Positions 54,715 to 63,813 of a stretch of DNA of 64,000 nt are shown one piece after another. The notes under the pieces were generated by a model. It saw only the letters and a program-made list of their open reading frames with translations, was not told the DNA's origin and made no database searches. Both the position numbers and the translations under genes were made by a program. This DNA is from JALORV01 sp963780715. GTDB taxonomy: Bacteria; Pseudomonadota; Gammaproteobacteria; Burkholderiales; Burkholderiaceae_F. The stretch is taken from the NCBI GenBank assembly GCA_963780715.1, contig CAWADK010000002.1, forward strand, positions 1-64,000, read 5' to 3'. Positions within the stretch are counted from its first letter, which is position 1, and the number at the start of each line of letters is the position of its first letter.

Positions 54715-55224
54715 TCAGCGGCCACCGGTGCGACGTGGATCTTCCTCGATCGCCGTCGACACCACCTGCCCCGCGGCGTTGAACATCACGACGAACATGC
54801 GCGTCTCGGCTCCGTCGTTGAAGCGCCATTCCCAGGCGGTCTCCTGCTTGAGCTTGTACTCCTGCTCGCGGCCCGGACGGCCGATGACCGCCAGCACATC
54901 CGCCTGGCGCTGCCCGGGCTGGATACGGCCGAAGTTCTGGCGCGTCAGCAGGTCCTCGCGGCCCTGGTACTTGCCGTCGGCACCGATCCTGATCAGCAGC
55001 GTGTGTGCGCCCTCGGGGCCGAGCGGATAGACAAGACCCTTGCCGCCGCCGACCGTGCGCTCGGATTCCGGCGCTCCGAACAGCTTGCGCACGTCCTGCT
55101 CGGTTGACTCGCCCGGTTTCAGCCGCGCCAGGCGCAGATCCTCGTAGACCTGTCCGCTCGGATCGCAGGCCGACAAGCTGAGCAGCGCCCCGGCTGCCGC
55201 CAACGCACGTGCCATCCATCCCAT
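54715..55224 (-). CDS. BamE/SmpA-type outer-membrane lipoprotein
   Basis: A 169-aa lipoprotein (lipobox LLSLSACDP) with two SmpA/OmlA-like units: LARLKPGESTEQDVRKLFGAPESER and FGRIQPGQRQADVLAVIGRPGRE. The tandem form is longer than classical BamE (about 113 aa), so it is probably a paralogue or a beta-proteobacterial variant. Start ATG 55224 fits the signal peptide. Divergent from the DUF3460 gene. Confidence 0.8.
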   Translation of the reverse strand: MGWMARALAAAGALLSLSACDPSGQVYEDLRLARLKPGESTEQDVRKLFGAPESERTVGGGKGLVYPLGPEGAHTLLIRIGADGKYQGREDLLTRQNFGRIQPGQRQADVLAVIGRPGREQEYKLKQETAWEWRFNDGAETRMFVVMFNAAGQVVSTAIEEDPRRTGGR

Positions 55225-55288
55225 TGCCGTTCTCCCGCTCGCGTAAACTTCGGCGCTCGAAGAATACACACGGAATTTCGCTCCTCGC

Positions 55289-55483
55289 ATGGCAGGCAAC
55301 TACGAGTCGGAGATCACCCGCTTCCTGCGGGATCTCAAGCGCCAGGACCCGGCGATCGAGCCGGGCCAGCATGAAGGGCGGGCGATCTGGTGGGACAAGT
55401 TTCTCGATCCCGACCTGTACCGGCGGTTTCGCGAGTCCCGCGTCCCGCAGCCCGCATACGTCTATCAGACTAAGGTCAAGTAG
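55289..55483 (+). CDS. DUF3460 protein
   Basis: A 64-aa protein: NYESEITRFLRDLKRQDPAIEPGQHEGRAIWWDK, then LDPDLYRRFRESRVPQPAYVYQ. It matches the small DUF3460 family, which is mostly betaproteobacterial and supports the taxonomic placement. Function unknown. It lies directly before scpA, as is common in these bacteria. Confidence 0.88.
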   Translation: MAGNYESEITRFLRDLKRQDPAIEPGQHEGRAIWWDKFLDPDLYRRFRESRVPQPAYVYQTKVK

Positions 55484-55550
55484 TTGAACCGGACTGCCCA
55501 GCACACGGCGGGCCAGGCGCACACCGGTCGATGGCGAGGCCGCGCTGGCG

Positions 55551-56366
55551 GTGGCCACACCCGACTCGACTCCCGACGTGGTCGACGGCGTGGCCTTCGC
55601 CAAGCTTTATGGCGAGCCGCTCTTCAAGCTCCCGGAGGACCTTTACATCCCGCCGGACGCGCTCGAAGTGTTCCTCGAGGCCTTCGAGGGGCCGCTCGAC
55701 CTGCTGCTCTACCTGATCCGCAAGCAGCACTTCAACGTGCTCGACATCCCGATGGCGCCGCTGACGGTGCAGTACCTGGCGTACATCGACCAGATCCGCG
55801 AGAAGAACCTCGAGCTCGCCGGCGAATACCTGCTGATGGCTGCGCTGCTGATCGAGATCAAGTCGCGCATGCTGCTGCCGCTGCGCAAGGCCGACACCGG
55901 CGAAGAGGTCGAGGACCCGCGCGCCGAACTCGTGCGGCGTCTGCTCGAGTACGAACGCATCAAGCTCGCAGCACAGCAGCTCGACGCGCTGCCGCGCGTC
56001 GGCCGCGACTTCGTCCGCGCCGTCGTCACCATCGAGCAGACACTCGAGAAGCGCTTCCCCGACGTCAATGTCATCGAACTGCGCCAGGCCTGGGCGGACG
56101 TCATCACGCGCGCCCGGCTGCACGCACACCACCGCATCGCGCGCGAGGAACTCTCGGTACGCGAGCACATGAGCTTCATCCTGCGTCGCCTGCAGAACAC
56201 CCGCTTCGTCGAGTTCGCCGACCTGTTCGATGCCACGCGCGGACCGCAGGTGGCGATCGTCCACTTCCTCGCCCTGCTGGAACTTGCGCGCGAAGCGCTG
56301 ATCGAAATCACGCAGGCAACGCCATTTGCGCCGATCTACGTCCGACTCGCCTACACGCCGAGCTGA
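55551..56366 (+). CDS. scpA: Segregation and condensation protein A
   Basis: The kleisin subunit of the bacterial SMC-ScpAB condensin, 271 aa. FLEAFEGPLDLLLYLIRKQHFNVLDIPMAPLTVQYLAYI is the conserved N-terminal Smc-neck-binding region; AGEYLLMAALLIEIKSRMLLP and the C-terminal winged helix (FVEFADLFDATRGPQVAIVHFLALLELAREALI) follow. The start is GTG 55551; there is no in-frame ATG upstream in the spacer. scpB is not adjacent. Confidence 0.94.
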   Translation: MATPDSTPDVVDGVAFAKLYGEPLFKLPEDLYIPPDALEVFLEAFEGPLDLLLYLIRKQHFNVLDIPMAPLTVQYLAYIDQIREKNLELAGEYLLMAALLIEIKSRMLLPLRKADTGEEVEDPRAELVRRLLEYERIKLAAQQLDALPRVGRDFVRAVVTIEQTLEKRFPDVNVIELRQAWADVITRARLHAHHRIAREELSVREHMSFILRRLQNTRFVEFADLFDATRGPQVAIVHFLALLELAREALIEITQATPFAPIYVRLAYTPS

Positions 56367-56400
56367 CCTGCGCCCACCTGACATCGTTTTCGGGAATCTG

Positions 56401-56907
56401 ATGAAACTACGCTCCACCGTCGTCCTCGTTTCACTCCTCGCGGCTGGCGCCGCGCAGGGGCAGCTGAAGCCTCCCGCCGAGCCCAAGGCGGCACCGGCAG
56501 CGCCGACCGTGCCGGCAGCACCGACCGCTCCCTTGCCCCCGCCGTCCGACCCCGTGGCCGACGCCAAGAAGGAGGCTGCCTCCCGGATTGCAGCGGAGTG
56601 GCTCAAGCTGATCGACAACGCCGACTATGGCAAGGCATGGGACGAGTGCTCGCCACTGTTCCGCGAGAAGGTCTCACGCCAGCAGTGGGTCGACGGCGTT
56701 CCGAAGAATCGTGCCGAATTCGGCAAATTGAAGGCGCGCAATCTGTTCGGCGCCGTCTACCGCAAGACAATGCCTGGCGCACCGGACGGTGACTACGTCA
56801 CCGTGCGCTTCCTGAGCGACTTCGAGAAGAACCCCGCCGCGGAAGAACTGGTGACGTTGACCTACCAGGGCGGTGCGTGGCGCCCCCTGGGGTACATGCT
56901 GCGCTGA
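56401..56907 (+). CDS. Exported DUF4019-like protein
   Basis: A 168-aa protein with a signal peptide (TVVLVSLLAAGAAQG), a Pro/Ala-rich linker (residues 20-50) and a compact domain AAEWLKLIDNADYGKAWDECSPLFREKVSRQQWVDGV, then YVTVRFLSDFEKNPAAEELVTLTYQGGAWRPLGYML, which resembles the DUF4019 domain. No function known. It is 34 bp from scpA and followed by about 165 bp without a gene. Confidence 0.78.
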   Translation: MKLRSTVVLVSLLAAGAAQGQLKPPAEPKAAPAAPTVPAAPTAPLPPPSDPVADAKKEAASRIAAEWLKLIDNADYGKAWDECSPLFREKVSRQQWVDGVPKNRAEFGKLKARNLFGAVYRKTMPGAPDGDYVTVRFLSDFEKNPAAEELVTLTYQGGAWRPLGYMLR

Positions 56908-57072
56908 CGCGGCCTGCTCCCTCGGTTGCCGATCTGCCGATCGGCGCTCGACCGCCCGTGCGCGGGCGTCCCTGCTGGATCAACCGCCCCGACGCTTCGA
57001 CGGGTTGACGATCGGGACGCTTGAATCTTGCCCGGTGAAACCGCGCGCAGGTTTTGTGGGCAGTCCGGCCGC

Positions 57073-58179
57073 TCAGGCCCGCTGCCGATGCCGGACCGGC
57101 ATGATGTGGATTCCTTCGTTGTCCAACGCGAGGAACACGCGCGTTCCCGGTTCGACTGGCCGGTTGCGCATCGCCTGGGTCGGCAAGGTGACCACCACGC
57201 GCGCGCGGGGTGGAGCGACGAGTTCAGCCGCGCACTGAGTGACGTCACCGAGGGTGACAGACTCGACCAGCGTCGCTTCGAACCCGTTGCCCTCGCCACT
57301 TCGATCCCACGACAGCGAAACGCATTCGCCGGGCACGATCCACGTGACCGGCACGCCGTCGTCGATCCGGCGCTTGTCGAGGACGGGCAGCTGCGGTCCG
57401 CCGACGGCGCGCCCCCAGGTCAGCAGGCCCCGCTGCCCTCCCGACGGCGCGCAGTGAAAGATGCCCTCAAAGTGGTTATGCAGGCCCAGCAGGTTCGCGA
57501 CCCGCGCGTTGCGCGGATGTGCCAGCACGTGCGCAGGCGTGCCTGACTGCAGTGTCGCGCCGGCGTCGAGTATCACGATGCGATCCGCCAGACGTTGCGC
57601 TTCGGGCAGATCGTGGGTCACGAGCAGGATCGGGACCGAGAGCGTCCGACGCAATGCCGCCAGTTCGACGTAAAGATCCTGGCGTGTGACCTGATCCACG
57701 GCGGAAAAGGGTTCGTCGAGCAGCAGAATCTGCGGCTCGCGCGCCAGCGCACGTGCGAGGGCTACGCGCTGCTGCTGGCCGCCGGACAGCTGGGCCGGCC
57801 GCCTCTGTGCAAAGCCTTCGAGGCGCACGCTTTGCAGCAGTTGCGCAGCATGGGCATCGGCATCGGCACGACTGCTCGCCAGCGCGACATTGCGCGCTGC
57901 GCTGAGGTGGGGAAAGAGCGCGTAGTGCTGGAACACGAGCCCGACACGCCGCTGCTGCGGCGGACGGTTGACCCGATGCTCGGTATCGAGCCAGACGTCT
58001 TCGCCGACGGCAATGCGTCCGGACGCGCAGCGTGCCAGTCCGGCAATCATGCGCAGGATCGTCGTCTTGCCGCTGCCCGACGGACCGACGAGCGCCACCA
58101 GTTCACCGGCCTCGCAGGTGAACTCGGCGTCCAGCGAAATCGGTGCCGCCTGCTGCAGCCGAACCGAGATCCCGGGCAT
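57073..58179 (-). CDS. modC: Molybdate ABC transporter ATP-binding protein
   Basis: A 368-aa ABC ATPase. Walker A is VGPSGSGKTTILRM, the Q-loop LVFQHYALFPHL, the signature LSGGQQQRVALARAL, Walker B ILLLDEPFSAVD and the switch His in LVTHDLPEAQ. The C-terminal part holds a TOBE/Mop-like region (PVTWIVPGECVSLSWDR, ALDNEGIHIMPV). ATG 58179 overlaps the modB stop. It powers molybdate uptake, which fits the Mo-dependent CoxL-like enzyme in the window. Confidence 0.88.
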   Translation of the reverse strand: MPGISVRLQQAAPISLDAEFTCEAGELVALVGPSGSGKTTILRMIAGLARCASGRIAVGEDVWLDTEHRVNRPPQQRRVGLVFQHYALFPHLSAARNVALASSRADADAHAAQLLQSVRLEGFAQRRPAQLSGGQQQRVALARALAREPQILLLDEPFSAVDQVTRQDLYVELAALRRTLSVPILLVTHDLPEAQRLADRIVILDAGATLQSGTPAHVLAHPRNARVANLLGLHNHFEGIFHCAPSGGQRGLLTWGRAVGGPQLPVLDKRRIDDGVPVTWIVPGECVSLSWDRSGEGNGFEATLVESVTLGDVTQCAAELVAPPRARVVVTLPTQAMRNRPVEPGTRVFLALDNEGIHIMPVRHRQRA

Positions 58180-58853
58180 CAGCGCTCCAGCAGCGCGCGC
58201 TTGCTGCGCTGGCCGGTGGCAAAGACGATCGACAGCGCCACCAGCGTGAACGCCACCAGCAGCAGCGACATCAGGTTGGCACCCGCGTTGTCGAACGCCT
58301 GCACGCGGTCGTAGATCGCGATGGACAGCGTGCGCGTCTCGCCGGCGATGCTGCCGCCGACCATCAGTACGACGCCGAATTCGCCCAGCGTATGCGCAAA
58401 GGTCAGCGCGAGTCCGCCAAGGATGCCGGGCCACGCGAGCGGCAGCTCGATGCGCCACAGCGTCTGCCACCGACTCAGCCCCGACACCCACGCCGCTTCG
58501 CGCAGACTGTTGGGGATGGCCGCGAAGGCGCGCTGCACCGGCTGCACCATGAAGGGGAGGTTCACCAGCAGGCTCGCAGCAAGCAGGCCCTCGAAGGTGA
58601 ACACCAGCCGCAGGCCCGCCCACTGGTCGAGCCAGCGCCCCAGCGGCGAAGCCCCGCCGAAGGCGAGCAGCAGGTAGAAACCGATGACCGTCGGCGGCAG
58701 GAGCAGCGGCAGCATCACTGCCGCTTCGACCAGGGGCTTGAAGCGACCCTCACCGATGGCGAGTCGGCGCCCGAGCCAGAGCGCGAACGGCAACAACAAG
58801 ACGCAGGTGGCTGTTGCCAGCCACAGCGAAATCCGCGTTGCGTCCCAGTCCAC
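58179..58853 (-). CDS. modB: Molybdate ABC transporter permease
   Basis: A 224-aa inner-membrane permease with five or six helices. VMLPLLLPPTVIGFYLL and the EAA loop SLREAAWVSGLSRWQTLWRIELPLAWPGILGG are characteristic of ModB; FAHTLGEFGVVLMVGG follows. ATGA overlap with modC at 58179; its start is adjacent to the modA stop. Confidence 0.94.
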   Translation of the reverse strand: MDWDATRISLWLATATCVLLLPFALWLGRRLAIGEGRFKPLVEAAVMLPLLLPPTVIGFYLLLAFGGASPLGRWLDQWAGLRLVFTFEGLLAASLLVNLPFMVQPVQRAFAAIPNSLREAAWVSGLSRWQTLWRIELPLAWPGILGGLALTFAHTLGEFGVVLMVGGSIAGETRTLSIAIYDRVQAFDNAGANLMSLLLVAFTLVALSIVFATGQRSKRALLER

Positions 58854-59624
58854 TCATTCCCCTGGCAGCACGAAGCCGTACCGGCGCAGGATGCCACGCG
58901 CCGGCGCGGACTGCAGATAGCGGTAAAACAGCGTGGCCGTAGCACCGGCACGGCGTGTAAGGACCATGCGCTGCCGCAGCGGCTGATGCAGCGACTCGGC
59001 AAGCAGCACGTGCTGCCCCTGCCGCGCGACCTCGGGAGCCAGGGCCAGCGAGAGCGCGATGACGCCCGCCTCCGCGCTGCCTGACGTGACGAACTGCGCT
59101 GTCTGCGCGATGTTCTCCCCGAGCACGAGCTTCGGCTGGACAAGCTGCCACAGGCCCAGCGATTGCAGCGCCTGCTGCGCAGCGCGGCCGTACGGAGCAT
59201 GTTCCGGATTGGCGATCGCGAACTTGCGCACACCACTCCATCCGGCACGCAGACCCTGCAGGTCCGAATCCAGTTTCAGGGTTGAGCCGCGCGGCGTGAA
59301 CAGCACGATGCGGCCGATGCCGTACAGGGTGCCGCGATCGCGCGTCAGCCCGGCGTCAGCCAGCTTGAACACGAAGTCCTCGTCGGCCGACATGAAGAGT
59401 TCGAACGGCGCACCTTGCTGTATCTGGCGGGCAAAGTTGCCGGACGAACCAAAATTGAGCGCGACGCGGTGGCCGGTATCGGCCTCGAACCGGGCCGCAA
59501 CAGCATCGAGCGCGAACTTGAGGTCGCTGGCGGCGGCGATGACCGGCGCCTTGTCCTCAGCGCGCGCAGCGCCGCCCACGACTACGGCGAGGCCGAGCGC
59601 GCCGACGAGAGTCCGCCGGATCAT
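58854..59624 (-). CDS. modA: Molybdate ABC transporter substrate-binding protein
   Basis: A 256-aa periplasmic receptor with a signal peptide (RRTLVGALGLAVVVGGAARA). VIAAASDLKFALDAVAARFEADTGHRV, NFGSSGNFARQIQQGAPFELFMSADE and LGENIAQTAQFVTSGSAEAGVIALSLA are the ModA oxyanion-binding loops. ATG 59624 is chosen as it begins the signal peptide. First gene of modABC, transcribed away from polA's 3' end. Confidence 0.93.
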   Translation of the reverse strand: MIRRTLVGALGLAVVVGGAARAEDKAPVIAAASDLKFALDAVAARFEADTGHRVALNFGSSGNFARQIQQGAPFELFMSADEDFVFKLADAGLTRDRGTLYGIGRIVLFTPRGSTLKLDSDLQGLRAGWSGVRKFAIANPEHAPYGRAAQQALQSLGLWQLVQPKLVLGENIAQTAQFVTSGSAEAGVIALSLALAPEVARQGQHVLLAESLHQPLRQRMVLTRRAGATATLFYRYLQSAPARGILRRYGFVLPGE

Positions 59625-59696
59625 GCAAACCACGGGTCGGGATCGCATCGCACGTCGCCGCGACTGCGCGGTGCCTCGCGCCGTCCGCGCCATGGC

Positions 59697-62414
59697 TCAG
59701 TGGGCCTGGTCCCAGTTGTCGCCGACGCCGACGTCGGCGACCAGCGGCACGCGCAGTTGCGCGACGCCCGCCATCAGAGCCGGCACGCGCTCCTTCACGA
59801 GGGCGACTTCCGCGTCCGGCACTTCGAGCACGAGTTCGTCGTGCACCTGCATGACGAGCCGCGTGCCCAGCGCCTCGCCGGCGATCCAGCGCGCGACCGC
59901 GATCATCGCGAGCTTGATCAGGTCCGCCGCCGTGCCCTGCATCGGCGCATTGATTGCCGCTCGTTCCGCCGCGCCGCGCCGCGGTCCGTTCGGCGAGTTG
60001 ATCTCCGGCAGCCACAGCCGCCGGCCGAAGACTGTCTCGACGTAGCCCTGCCGCTTGGCAAGCGCCCGCGTGTGCTCCATGTACTTCGCCACCCCGGGGT
60101 AGCGCATGAAGTAGCGATCGATGTAGCTCCTGGCGGCCTCGCGCTCGATGCCGAGATTGCCCGCCAGGCCGAACGCGCTCATGCCGTAGATCAGGCCGAA
60201 GTTGATGACCTTGGCGTAGCGCCGCTGCTCGCTCGTGACCTCCGCCACCGGCACGCCGAAGACCTCCGACGCCGTGGCGCGGTGGATGTCCTCGCCCTTC
60301 GAGAACGCGTCGAGCAGCCCGGCATCCTCCGAGATGTGCGCCATGATCCGCAGCTCGATCTGCGAGTAATCGGCGGACACGATCCGGTGGCCCGGCGGCG
60401 CGATGAACGCCTCGCGGATGCGGCGGCCCTCGGCGGTGCGGATCGGGATGTTCTGCAGGTTCGGATCCGACGACGACAGTCGCCCCGTGACGGCGATCGC
60501 CTGGCCATACGTGGTGTGCACGCGCCCGTTGGCATCGGCACTCGCCGGCAGCTTGTCGCAGTACGTCGACTTCAGCTTCGCCAGCCCGCGGTGCTCCAGC
60601 AGCACCTTGGGCAACGGGTAGTCCTCGGCAAGCTTTTCGAGCACTTCCTCGTCGGTCGACGGCGCGCCGCTCGCCGTCTTCTTGACGACCGGCAGCTTCA
60701 GTTGCCCGAACAGGATCTCGCCGATCTGCTTCGGGCTGCCGAGGTTGAAGGGCTGCCCCGCCAGTTCGGCGGCCTGCCGTTCGAGTTCGGCAATGCGCCG
60801 GGCGAGTTCGGCGCTCTGCGCTTCCAGCTTCGCGCGGTCGATCAGCACGCCGGTGCGCTCCATTTCGAACAGCACCTGTGCGACCGGCAGTTCGATGTCC
60901 TGGTAGATCGAGCGCAGCTTCTCGTTCGGCTCGATGTGCGGCCACAGCGCGTGATGCAGCGCCAGCGTGACCTCGGCATCCTCGGCGGCGTACTCGGTGG
61001 CGCGATCGAGCGCGACCTCGTCGAACCGCAGCTGGTTCGCACCCTTGCCGCACACCTCGGCGAACGTGATGGTCTTGCGTCCGAGGTGGCGTTCCGCCAG
61101 CGAGTCCATGTCGTGGCTGCGATGCGCCTCGATGACGTAGGACTCGAGCAGCGTGTCGTGCGCCACGCCGGCGAGCTTCAGCCCATGGTTGGCGAACACA
61201 TGCATGTCGTACTTCAGGTGCTGCCCCACCTTGCGGTGGTGCGGGCTCTCCAGCCAGGGACGCAGCGCCGCGAGCGTCGCCTCGAACGGCAGCTGTTCCG
61301 GTACGCCGGCGTAGCTGTGTGCCAGCGGGATATAACAGGCCCGCAGCGGCTCGATCGACAGCGACAGGCCCACCAGGCGCGCCGCCATCGGATCGAGCGA
61401 CGTCGTCTCGGTGTCGACGCAGGTCAGCTCGGCGGCGCCGATGCGCTGCAGCCAGGCATCGAGCTGTTCGCGCGTCAGGACGGTTTCGTACTCGGGCCGA
61501 GGTGCGTCCGCGTCCGGAAGACTCGCTTGCGCGGTCGCCGCAGGCGGATCGGCAGCGGCGGTCTGGCCGACTTCACGCAACCACGACTTGAACTCGTAAC
61601 GGCCGTAGAGTTCCCGCAACTGGCCCGGGTCCTCCTCGCGCATGGCAAGTGCGGCAAGGTCCGGCACGTGCGGCGCGAGATCACAGTCGGTCTTGACGGT
61701 GACAAGTGTGCGGGCGGTCGGCAGCCACGGCAGTGCCTTGCGCAGGTTGTCACCCACGACGCCGCCGATCTCGCCGGCCCGTTCGACGACCGCATCGAGC
61801 GAGCCGTAGGCCTGTAGCCACTTGGCCGCCGTCTTGGGCCCGACTTTCTCTACTCCGGGCACGTTGTCGACGCTGTCTCCGACCAAGGTCAGGTAATCGA
61901 CGATGCGCGTCGGCGGCACGCCGAACTTGGCTTCCACGCCCGGCACGTCGAGCGTTTCGCCGCTCATCGTGTTGACGAGCGTCGTGTGCTCGTCGACCAG
62001 CTGCGCAAGGTCCTTGTCACCGGTCGAGATGACCGTGCGCAGTCCGTGCTGCGCCGCGTAGCGCGCCAGGGTGCCGATGACGTCGTCAGCCTCGATACCC
62101 TCGATCTCGATGACCGGCCAGCCGAGCGCGCGCGTCGCCGCATGGATCGGAGCAATCTGTGCTACCAGATCCTCCGGCATGGCGGCCCGATTTGCCTTGT
62201 ATTCGGCGTAAAGGTCGTCGCGAAAGGTCTTACCCTTGGCATCGAAGACGCACGCGAGGTAGTCGGCCGGAACCTGCTGCCGCAGCGTGCGGAGCATCGA
62301 TATGAAGCCGCGCAGCGCCCCCGTCGGCTCACCCGCCGCTGTGCGCAGGTCGGGGAGCGCGTGATAGGCGCGGTACAGATAGCTCGATCCGTCGAGCAGC
62401 AACAGCGTTTTCAT
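59697..62414 (-). CDS. polA: DNA polymerase I
   Basis: A 905-aa three-domain repair and replication polymerase. The 5'-3' exonuclease spans about residues 1-290 (LLLDGSSYLYRAYHALP, GDKDLAQLVD, TLVGDSVDNVPGVEKVGPKTA). The 3'-5' proofreading domain keeps its catalytic residues (CVDTETTSLDPMAARLVG, DMHVFANHG). The polymerase domain has motif A VSADYSQIELRIMAHIS, motif B RRYAKVINFGLIYGMSAFGL and motif C LVMQVHDELVLEVP. Starts at ATG 62414, only 12 bases from the divergent LOG gene start. Confidence 0.97.
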   Translation of the reverse strand: MKTLLLLDGSSYLYRAYHALPDLRTAAGEPTGALRGFISMLRTLRQQVPADYLACVFDAKGKTFRDDLYAEYKANRAAMPEDLVAQIAPIHAATRALGWPVIEIEGIEADDVIGTLARYAAQHGLRTVISTGDKDLAQLVDEHTTLVNTMSGETLDVPGVEAKFGVPPTRIVDYLTLVGDSVDNVPGVEKVGPKTAAKWLQAYGSLDAVVERAGEIGGVVGDNLRKALPWLPTARTLVTVKTDCDLAPHVPDLAALAMREEDPGQLRELYGRYEFKSWLREVGQTAAADPPAATAQASLPDADAPRPEYETVLTREQLDAWLQRIGAAELTCVDTETTSLDPMAARLVGLSLSIEPLRACYIPLAHSYAGVPEQLPFEATLAALRPWLESPHHRKVGQHLKYDMHVFANHGLKLAGVAHDTLLESYVIEAHRSHDMDSLAERHLGRKTITFAEVCGKGANQLRFDEVALDRATEYAAEDAEVTLALHHALWPHIEPNEKLRSIYQDIELPVAQVLFEMERTGVLIDRAKLEAQSAELARRIAELERQAAELAGQPFNLGSPKQIGEILFGQLKLPVVKKTASGAPSTDEEVLEKLAEDYPLPKVLLEHRGLAKLKSTYCDKLPASADANGRVHTTYGQAIAVTGRLSSSDPNLQNIPIRTAEGRRIREAFIAPPGHRIVSADYSQIELRIMAHISEDAGLLDAFSKGEDIHRATASEVFGVPVAEVTSEQRRYAKVINFGLIYGMSAFGLAGNLGIEREAARSYIDRYFMRYPGVAKYMEHTRALAKRQGYVETVFGRRLWLPEINSPNGPRRGAAERAAINAPMQGTAADLIKLAMIAVARWIAGEALGTRLVMQVHDELVLEVPDAEVALVKERVPALMAGVAQLRVPLVADVGVGDNWDQAH

Positions 62415-62426
62415 GGAGGTTTAAGA

Positions 62427-63164
62427 GTGCTCGACCACCGCAAGAACATACCCAGCCTGCGCGCAGTCACGATGCCCGAGCGCGCCACCAGCCAGAAGGC
62501 ACGGGAGTCATGGCAGCTTTGGGGGATTATTTCAGAGTTCGTCGAGGCGACCGAGCGCCTGTCGGAGATCCGCCCGGCCGTATCGATCTTCGGCAGCGCA
62601 CGCACGCGTCCCGGCACGCCGCAGTACGAACTGACGGTCGAAATCGCGCGCAAGCTGTCGGATGCCGGATTCGCGGTCATCAGTGGCGGCGGCCCGGGCA
62701 TCATGGAGGCCGCGAACAAGGGAGCGTTCGAAGGCGCGTCGCCCTCGGTCGGGCTGAACATCGAACTTCCGTTCGAACAGTCCGGCAACGCCTACCAGGA
62801 CATCTCGCTGCGCTTCCGGCACTTCTTTGCGCGCAAGGTGGCGTTCGTCAAGTACGCCGCGGCGTATGTCGTGATGCCGGGTGGCTTCGGAACGCTCGAC
62901 GAACTCAGCGAGGCGCTGACGCTGATGCAGACCGGGAAAGGCCGGAAGATGCCGGTCGTGCTCGTCGGTTCCGCGTTCTGGAGTGGCCTGCTCGCCTGGA
63001 TGCGGGAGACGCTCGCGGCCGAAGGCATGATCAACGACACCGACCTCGAGATGATGCGTGTCGTCGACGACAGCGACTCCGTCGTCAACGCGCTGTTCGA
63101 CTTCTACGATGCGCGCGGCTTTGCGCAGACGGCGAGCGAACGCGAGCAGTTGCTGTATCTGTGA
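62427..63164 (+). CDS. LOG-family (TIGR00730) Rossmann-fold protein
   Basis: A 245-aa protein related to cytokinin riboside 5'-monophosphate phosphoribohydrolase (LOG) and lysine-decarboxylase-like proteins. ISGGGPGIMEAANKGAFEG and VMPGGFGTLDELSEALTLMQ contain the PGGxGTxxE motif for nucleotide monophosphate hydrolysis. The start is GTG 62427, chosen because a perfect GGAGGT lies at 62415-62420; ATG 62472 is an alternative that begins MPERATSQKARESW. Divergent from polA with 12 bases between start codons. Confidence 0.9.
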   Translation: MLDHRKNIPSLRAVTMPERATSQKARESWQLWGIISEFVEATERLSEIRPAVSIFGSARTRPGTPQYELTVEIARKLSDAGFAVISGGGPGIMEAANKGAFEGASPSVGLNIELPFEQSGNAYQDISLRFRHFFARKVAFVKYAAAYVVMPGGFGTLDELSEALTLMQTGKGRKMPVVLVGSAFWSGLLAWMRETLAAEGMINDTDLEMMRVVDDSDSVVNALFDFYDARGFAQTASEREQLLYL

Positions 63165-63242
63165 TGGCGAGACCCAAGGGCGATGAGATGCCAGCCCTTC
63201 GGCGACGAAAGCCGCTACTGGCCGCGCGGGTAAACTTCAGAC

Positions 63243-63794
63243 ATGCGTGAGATGAAAGAGATGACTCGCAACCGCTGCGGCCTGGGGCTCGCCTGTGCGC
63301 TCCTGGTGGTGGGCGTGCCCGTGGCGGCCCATGCGCAGGCCGCTCAAAGGCCGTCGACGCCGGCCGCGACCGGCGCCACCACGGCGCAGCCGGCTCCGGC
63401 CACTGCCGCGCCGCGGACACGTATCGAGTTGTCGCCGGCCGAACGGCAGGCCCTGGACGGCACCGCTACGTCGTCGCCGTCGACCACACCTACCCGTGAT
63501 GAGTTGCTGCCGACGGCGGACGATGCCCATGCACTCCAGCCCGCGGAAGAAAGGCAGACCGTCATCGAGCAGGTGCGCACACCGAACCGCACGACCGAGA
63601 TCCGCGTCACGCCCGCGCTGACGGGCCGCACTTATACGATGACCACCCGCGAGGGACGCCAGCCGCTGTCGGCCACGGGCACTTCGCCGGGTCTTTCGGT
63701 GCCCAAGTTCTTCACCTTCGAATTCGGGGGGCCGGACGAACGCCCGGCGCCGACGTTGCCGCCACCCCCGCCCTCGTCCGCGACGCCGCGCTAG
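63243..63794 (+). CDS. Exported protein of unknown function, Pro/Thr-rich
   Basis: A 183-aa protein with a signal peptide (GLACALLVVGVPVAAHAQ), a low-complexity Ala/Thr/Pro linker, and a short central segment (ERQTVIEQVRTPNRTTEIRVTPALTGRTYTM) that vaguely recalls small DUF2782-type proteins found between polA and thrB in betaproteobacteria. The end is Pro-rich (RPAPTLPPPPPSS). Family not certain. The first ATG (63243) or MTRNRC seven codons in may be the true start. Confidence 0.62.
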   Translation: MREMKEMTRNRCGLGLACALLVVGVPVAAHAQAAQRPSTPAATGATTAQPAPATAAPRTRIELSPAERQALDGTATSSPSTTPTRDELLPTADDAHALQPAEERQTVIEQVRTPNRTTEIRVTPALTGRTYTMTTREGRQPLSATGTSPGLSVPKFFTFEFGGPDERPAPTLPPPPPSSATPR

Positions 63795-63813
63795 GTCGCC
63801 GGCCTCTCCATCG

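Noticed and set aside
59415..61817. 800-codon plus-strand frame opposite polA and modA
   Set aside because: Antisense shadow; low-complexity Arg/Gln/Leu-rich translation.
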